Position numbers and translations under genes: made by a program | In this document: positions 59,042 to 64,000 of the stretch, piece by piece | How positions within the stretch are numbered: the stretch's first letter is position 1 | Layout of the letters: the number at the start of each line of letters is the position of its first letter | From: Paraconiothyrium sp. Pb-2020 | Lineage: Eukaryota > Ascomycota > Dothideomycetes > Pleosporales > Didymosphaeriaceae | NCBI GenBank assembly: GCA_022419385.1 | Contig: JAJUBI010000001.1 | Location: forward strand, 4,340,001 to 4,404,000 | DNA length: 64,000 nt | Direction: 5' to 3' | Notes under the pieces: model-generated | The model's input: only the letters and a program-made list of their open reading frames with translations | Told to the model about the DNA's origin: nothing | Database searches by the model: none

Positions 59042-59744
59042 ATGGCACCCAAGAAGGCTAAGAGGAACGCTGACACCATCAACTCGCGTCTTGCGCTTGT
59101 TATGAAGTCTGGCAAGTACGTTGCACCTGCCCGTCGTCTCTATGCAGAATCACTTCTGACAAGCAAATTAGGGTCACTCTCGGATACAAATCAACCCTGA
59201 AGAGCCTGCGCAACGGAAAGGCACGTAGCAAACTCTTTCTCGAACTTCCACCGCGAATATGACCTCTTCCGCCAAACTGACCATCTCTGCGATGGCTGAA
59301 GGAACAGTGTCGTCGCTTGTGGTAGACGCCTGTCAGTATCTCAACTAACATCTATACAGGCCAAGCTTGTCATCATCGCTGGAAACACGCCGCCGCTCCG
59401 CAAGTCTGAGCTTGAGTACTACGCCATGCTTTCCAAGACCTCCGTCCACCACTTTTCCGGCAACAACGTACGTATCTTTCTTTGACCCCTCCTCATGGCC
59501 TAACGACGAGATACCGATCGGTACTTGAGGGCTGGCCCTGAGAAGAGGTCTCTTGCGACTTCGGAGGGCTTTCGACTAACATGAATCCACAATAGATTGA
59601 GCTTGGTACTGCTTGCGGTAAGCTCTTCCGCTGCTCCACCATGTCCATCCTCGATGCTGGTATGTAATTCCATGTGTTGATAGTGATATCATGATCTAAC
59701 CCACATTAGGTGACTCCGATATCTTGAGCGCCGACACTGCTTAA
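59042..59744 (+). CDS. RPL30: 60S ribosomal protein eL30
   Basis: Large-subunit ribosomal protein of the L7Ae/L30e RNA-binding fold. Five exons: 59042-59115, 59172-59220, 59360-59467, 59596-59659, 59710-59744; 109 aa. The joined protein reads MAPKKAKRNADTINSRLAL, GYKSTLKSLRNGKAKLVIIA, GNTPPLRKSELEYYAML and TACGKLFRCSTMSILDAGDS, close to yeast L30. The second intron (59221-59359) starts GCACGT, not GT: only that boundary restores NGK-AKL, so it appears to be a GC-AG intron. Yeast L30 represses splicing of its own transcript, so a weak donor here could be regulatory; that is inference. Confidence 0.94.
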
Positions 59745-60368
59745 ATGCATGTGCAGAGGACAAGACAAGCGGCGAATTGGGCAGATAGACTATGATACCT
59801 CACGATATGAGTCATGCAAAAGTGGCTAAGCAATGAGACCATGAGTCATCTCAAGTATCTTCGTAAAATGATTTCGTGATAAGTGTATGCTACTGTGACG
59901 TTGAGTGCTGCACATGTTCTCATCTGAGAAAGAATGCAAACAAAAATGGTGGTTGACAGTGACAGCACTGAAAAGATTGAGTCGCAACAAACTGCTGCTA
60001 AACTACCCTGCAACGCAACTGCTGCATCTATCATTATCCCGAGCAATTGCTGCTATCATGAAACTCGAGGTGTCGAACGTGATTACTAAGATAGCAACGA
60101 AGGATTGCATCAATGTGCACCTTCCGCCACTGCCCGGAATAGACTAGCGTCGCCCACACTGATTTCCAATCAATCCAGCGCTCACACTCAAAGACCTTCC
60201 CTCGAGCCTCCACTTCCACCACACCACAACTAACAGCAGGGTAAGATTCGCTCCCTCATCAAGCGCACGCTCGAAATCCGCGTTTTCGCAATTTCGTAGA
60301 GTCCACGCTCTCCATCCCTGCGCTCCAAAAGGGTTTCCGCTCATAGTTTCTGCAGAACAACAGTCAAA
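59745..60368. other. Intergenic and uL16 5' leader
   Basis: eL30 3' flank, then the uL16 promoter and leader. A probable 5'-UTR intron spans 60241-60355 (AGG|GTAAGA ... TTTCTGCAG), ending 13 nt before the uL16 ATG. Confidence 0.55.
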
Positions 60369-61134
60369 ATGGCTCGCCGTCCCGCCCGTTGCTACAGGTA
60401 CTGCAAGAACAAGCCGGTATGTTTGGATTCTAGCGTCAACAGAGTGCAAGACTGAAGTTTTCGTGCAGTATCCCAAGTCGCGCTTCAACCGTGGTGTACC
60501 CGACCCCAAGATCCGTATCTTCGATCTTGGCCGCAAGAAGGCCAACGCCGACGAGTTCCCGCTATGCATCCACCTTGTCTCGAACGAGTACGAGCAGCTC
60601 TCCTCTGAGGCTCTCGAGGCCGCCCGTATTTGCGCCAACAAGTACCTCGTCAAGGTTGCCGGAAAGGAAGGTTTCCATCTCCGTGTCCGCGCCCACCCTT
60701 ACCACGTCGTCCGTATCAACAAGATGTTGTCGTGCGCCGGTGCCGATAGATTGCAGACGGGTATGCGTGGTGCTTTCGGCAAGCCCAACGGTACTGTCGC
60801 CCGTGTGAACATCGGTCAGATCATCTTGTCCGTCCGCACGAGGGACTCCAACCGCGCCACCGCCCTTGAGGCTCTTAGGCGATCCCAGTACAAGGTACGC
60901 TGAAGCACGGAGCAACTCTTGATAACCGCTAACGTCGTGCAGTTCCCCGGTCGCCAGAAGATCATCGTCTCCAAGAACTGGGGCTTCACCAGTCTCCGCC
61001 GCGAGGACTACATCACCAAGCGCCAGGAGGGCAAGATCAAGATCGACGGTGCCTACGTGCAGTTCCTTGGCAACAAGGGCAAGCTCGCGGACAACGTCCG
61101 CCGCTTCCCTGAAGCTTTCAAGCAGGAGGCATAG
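60369..61134 (+). CDS. RPL10: 60S ribosomal protein uL16 (Rpl10)
   Basis: Last-joining large-subunit protein, next to the P site and needed for Nmd3/Tif6 release. Exons 60369-60416, 60469-60894, 60943-61134; introns 52 and 48 bp; 221 aa. It begins MARRPARCYRYCKNKP, joined to YPKSRFNRGVPDPKIRIFDL. Conserved stretches include AGKEGFHLRVRAHPYHVVR, NKMLSCAGADRLQTGMRGAF (the P-site loop region) and KNWGFTSLRREDYI. A likely non-coding intron lies in the leader at 60241-60355. Confidence 0.97.
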
Positions 61135-64000
61135 TCGGGTGACGACATGAAGGATGTGGCGTGAAGATTTGCATGGGTTTAGTGGGATACCGGATCATGG
61201 CGTGTCTTGCTTTGCTTTCTATACCTCGAGTCATGGATGAAGGTTGAAGTAGCATTCTTGTAGAATGGCGCAGAGGAAGCCTGACGATGACAATGGTACA
61301 CGAACAATCAATCTCAAAACATCCAAAGCGCACATGTGCAATGACAATGAAATTGGATGTTAGGTGCAGCAGCCTCGCTTCTTCGATATTGACTAAGAAT
61401 TTGTCAAATGTGCAAACGGTATCCCGAGCACAAGTTTCATAAACGAAAGCTTAATGGCACGTTCTAGTTCTATGTCCTAACAGGACTGATGTTAGGTGCA
61501 ACGTATCCAAGATTGGACTTGGGCTTGGTTTCCATGTTCTTGCATAGATTTAGCACAACGACCAGACATTGCGCACTTCCCCCCTAAGATCATAACGTTC
61601 ATCGAAAGCCATGTCAACCAGCGCCTTGGACTGATATGTTTGTCGTCACGTACCGTATCCGTACTTGCGATCAGATCTGCACGATATATGTCCATAAGGC
61701 AGCCTTACGGGCCTCCTCGACAAGGCACCCCGACCACTGCTGAACACACACATTGTCACCTGAAGGGACGAGCTTATGGGAGTAAGCTTATAGAGTTTGA
61801 GAACAAAGCATAATCACGTCATGCTTGTGAAACCCCACTAGGAGCAGAGTGTGCTTAGAGTCACTCAGTCCGCAGGTGGAAAGCTCTGTGGGAGAATAGT
61901 AGTGGATCGTGTGTGAGGTCCAGAGTCTATGACGGCTCAACGGTGCATAACTTGGAGCAAGGTTCGTATGTAACCTCCAATTGTATGCTACGGCCGTAAA
62001 GCGCTAGATTTTAGGGTATGTTTCGCCAAAGCTTCGACAGAGTGGAATCACAGTCGCTATTGTGAAACCCTCGAAAAAACACCTTCGAAGTTCAGCACTT
62101 GCATATATGACCACCTCTTTTTGATCAGACCTTATTCTCGACATACATACCAAAGGGTACAGATGGAAGATAGGATTATGCATTGATTTTGTTAGTATTC
62201 GATCCTACATACGGCTATTAAATACAACTATCGAGTTACCAGCGCAGACCCACATACCTCGTTTTCAAAGGAGCGTTTGGAGGCCTTCAGCAGCCGAAGG
62301 ATCGTGTCATAGAGCCGCATTATGTGGCATTCTCCGGCGACTGTCCGGCAGTGATATTGCCAGAAGGTCCCATGTCTTCACTTTGTCTACATCATGTTTC
62401 GAACCTCAAATGCAAGTTAAGTTGGCTCGCACCGATCGCCCAAGCTAAGAATTCGGTACTCTGAATCTGACCATGTTCTCTTCGTACGATCTGAACATGG
62501 TCGCACGAGCTGACTACTAATACTGCTTTCGAGGTCTTGGTCAGTGACAATTCTATCAATAGGGCAGCACACGCGGACACAAGCGTGTTGTAGGGGCTGA
62601 TACCCACTTGGGTTGTGAGACATCGTTGAAGGATACTCTATTAGTGGAATAATAACATCGAACTATTGGCGGGGGGTGGACATGTTCAATGAGATCGTGG
62701 AGTCGGAAGAAGCAGATTCAGAGGCAGTCTGCCCAATCATACAGTGAAGTGTAAAAGCATCTCATCCATCAAGTCCAACTCCAACAGCAACACCTCCATG
62801 AACACGCTCACTCTCTCTCTTCCAAGCATCACAACAAATGCGACCCATGGCCTCACCTTGCTCACCTTCGCCCTGCCCTCCTTCTACCTAGACTTCGGTC
62901 ACTCTCGGCGATTTCGGCGACGGCTGTCTGTGGATGACGCCTTTGTCGTGATCGGACATACATTGGCATCAAGCGCTTCACTATCTGGTGAAGTATAGAT
63001 ATCATCGTGCGCAATGACTCCGTACAAAAAAGATCTTGAATGTATTCTCCGGAAGCCGCACTATCAGAGGACACAGGGGGTTCTTTCGTGCAATTAGGTT
63101 CGTGCGGCATGTTTCCCGTGCGATATTTGTGCCAACGTCCACTACGACCGTGACTTCGGAAAGATCGGCAGGTAATCGAGCTCGAGCTAGAGTCGGCTGC
63201 AAGTCGCGAGCCGTAAGGGGAAGTTGTTCTTGCGTAGCAAGACTCTTATAATTGTGGCGCTTCATTCCAGCAGCCAGCACTCGCTGCCTGACAGCCTACG
63301 ATCTGATCGGCGAAGGAGACTTGATCGTCTTCAATGCTGGAGGACGCATCGTTGAAAGCTCCTGCGCTGTACGGGTGGGCGAAGGGACCTATACAGGTAT
63401 GTTCTTTGTGGTTGGCAAACCACAGTCCATGTGTGCGTCACACCGATATGAATTTACACATCGAAGCATCGGTTGATCTTCCTGCCGATGCATTTGATAC
63501 CAGATATACATACAAAGCCAGCGATAAACTTCTTGCCAACGCAACCATGTCTGGCTGGAAAACTTACGCAGCTAGAGACATTGCACAATCGGCTAATACT
63601 ACGCCTATGCTCTGATAAGCTCGCATCGCCGTAGGAGCTATATTCCGTCCCTCGTCCTTCATATCGCGGTTGAAAGCAGTCGGTACGCATATGCAGTGCA
63701 GGAACCTCATCCGCACTCTATTCATCTCGTATTGTTACGTCACAACTTCATCACCCATGGCTGAAGAGACCATTCCCATACTAAAATTTCTTTTGTATTC
63801 ATATCGTATCGTATCGTATCGTAGCATATCGCTCAAATGCCGCAGTGCGAAGATGGCACGGTCTGGAGTATTGTATGCAGGTCGCATACTCGAAAATATC
63901 TCTTATACATTTAAAATGGCCTGGCCGAAGGCAAAAGGAGAGAAACGCCCAGTATGCAAGGTTTCGCCGAAGCCGCTGGACTTTTTCAAAAAAGGAGATG
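61135..64000. other. No supported gene to the right window edge
   Basis: About 2.9 kb of normal composition with short overlapping frames only. A 55-codon frame from ATG 63449 to 63615 has plausible composition but no recognised family. A TATCG microsatellite is at 63802-63821. Confidence 0.5.
63802..63821 (+). repeat. TATCG microsatellite, four copies
   Basis: Four perfect tandem copies of tatcg, with a related atatcg a few bases further on. Confidence 0.8.

Noticed and set aside
63252..63615. Possible small gene with exon-like frames near the right edge
   Set aside because: The only joining intron would be about 29 bp, too short for this genome; the 55-codon frame alone has no family match by eye.

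Overview
The window is a piece of a filamentous ascomycete genome, most probably Dothideomycetes/Pleosporales. It is eukaryotic: genes have many short introns (about 45-60 bp, GT-AG, with CTAAC/CTGAC-like branch sites), fungal-type orthologues, and a long AT-rich block in which transposons carry the C-to-T/G-to-A decay expected of repeat-induced point mutation (RIP). The class-level placement is an inference from architecture and protein flavour, not from a search.

Bases 1 to about 16,245 form an AT-rich, gene-free isochore of dead LTR retrotransposons. Three Ty3/gypsy-type elements can be read: one on the minus strand (1-5788, cut by the left window edge), one on the plus strand (5789-9874, ending in a polypurine tract and a 3' LTR), and one on the plus strand (about 9875-13690, ending in a chromodomain). 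About 2.5 kb of further RIP-decayed sequence follows that I could not classify. Frames are full of TAG/TAA codons, and in all three reverse transcriptases the second aspartate of the YxDD box has become asparagine. Composition returns to normal abruptly near 16,245.

From about 17,280 to 61,134 the window is gene-dense euchromatin with conserved housekeeping genes, each rebuilt exon by exon; for every multi-exon gene the summed exon length is a multiple of three. In order: tyrosyl-tRNA synthetase (-), coatomer alpha-COP (-), a fungal acidic protein of unknown function (+), a secreted cupin (+), a possible pseudogene (-), inositol phosphosphingolipid phospholipase C ISC1 (-), WDR5/Swd3 (+), COQ1 polyprenyl diphosphate synthase (-), V-ATPase assembly factor Vph2/Vma12 (+), VAC14 (-), a DENND6-type DENN protein (+), TAF12 (+), tRNA-Asn(GTT) (-), NIF3 (-), a BolA-family protein (+), COG6 (-), ATG9 (+), UBR7/Mlo2 (-), MCM2 (+), ribosomal proteins eL30 (+) and uL16 (+). 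The last 2.9 kb holds no gene I can support.

Many genes are head-to-head pairs with short shared promoters: ISC1/SWD3, COQ1/VPH2, VAC14/DENND6, NIF3/BolA, COG6/ATG9, UBR7/MCM2. Many products act on endomembranes or lipids (alpha-COP, ISC1, VPH2, VAC14, DENND6, COG6, ATG9). Others serve translation (TyrRS, eL30, uL16, tRNA-Asn), transcription/chromatin (SWD3, TAF12) and replication (MCM2). The most notable observation is an inverted pair of exact ATCTGATAA sites, the published consensus of iron-sensing GATA repressors, in the NIF3/BolA promoter; BolA-family Fra2 is itself part of fungal iron sensing. Others are a likely GC-AG intron in eL30, a frame-preserving 51-nt intron in the cupin gene, an MCB-like cluster before MCM2, and a one-stop pseudogene.
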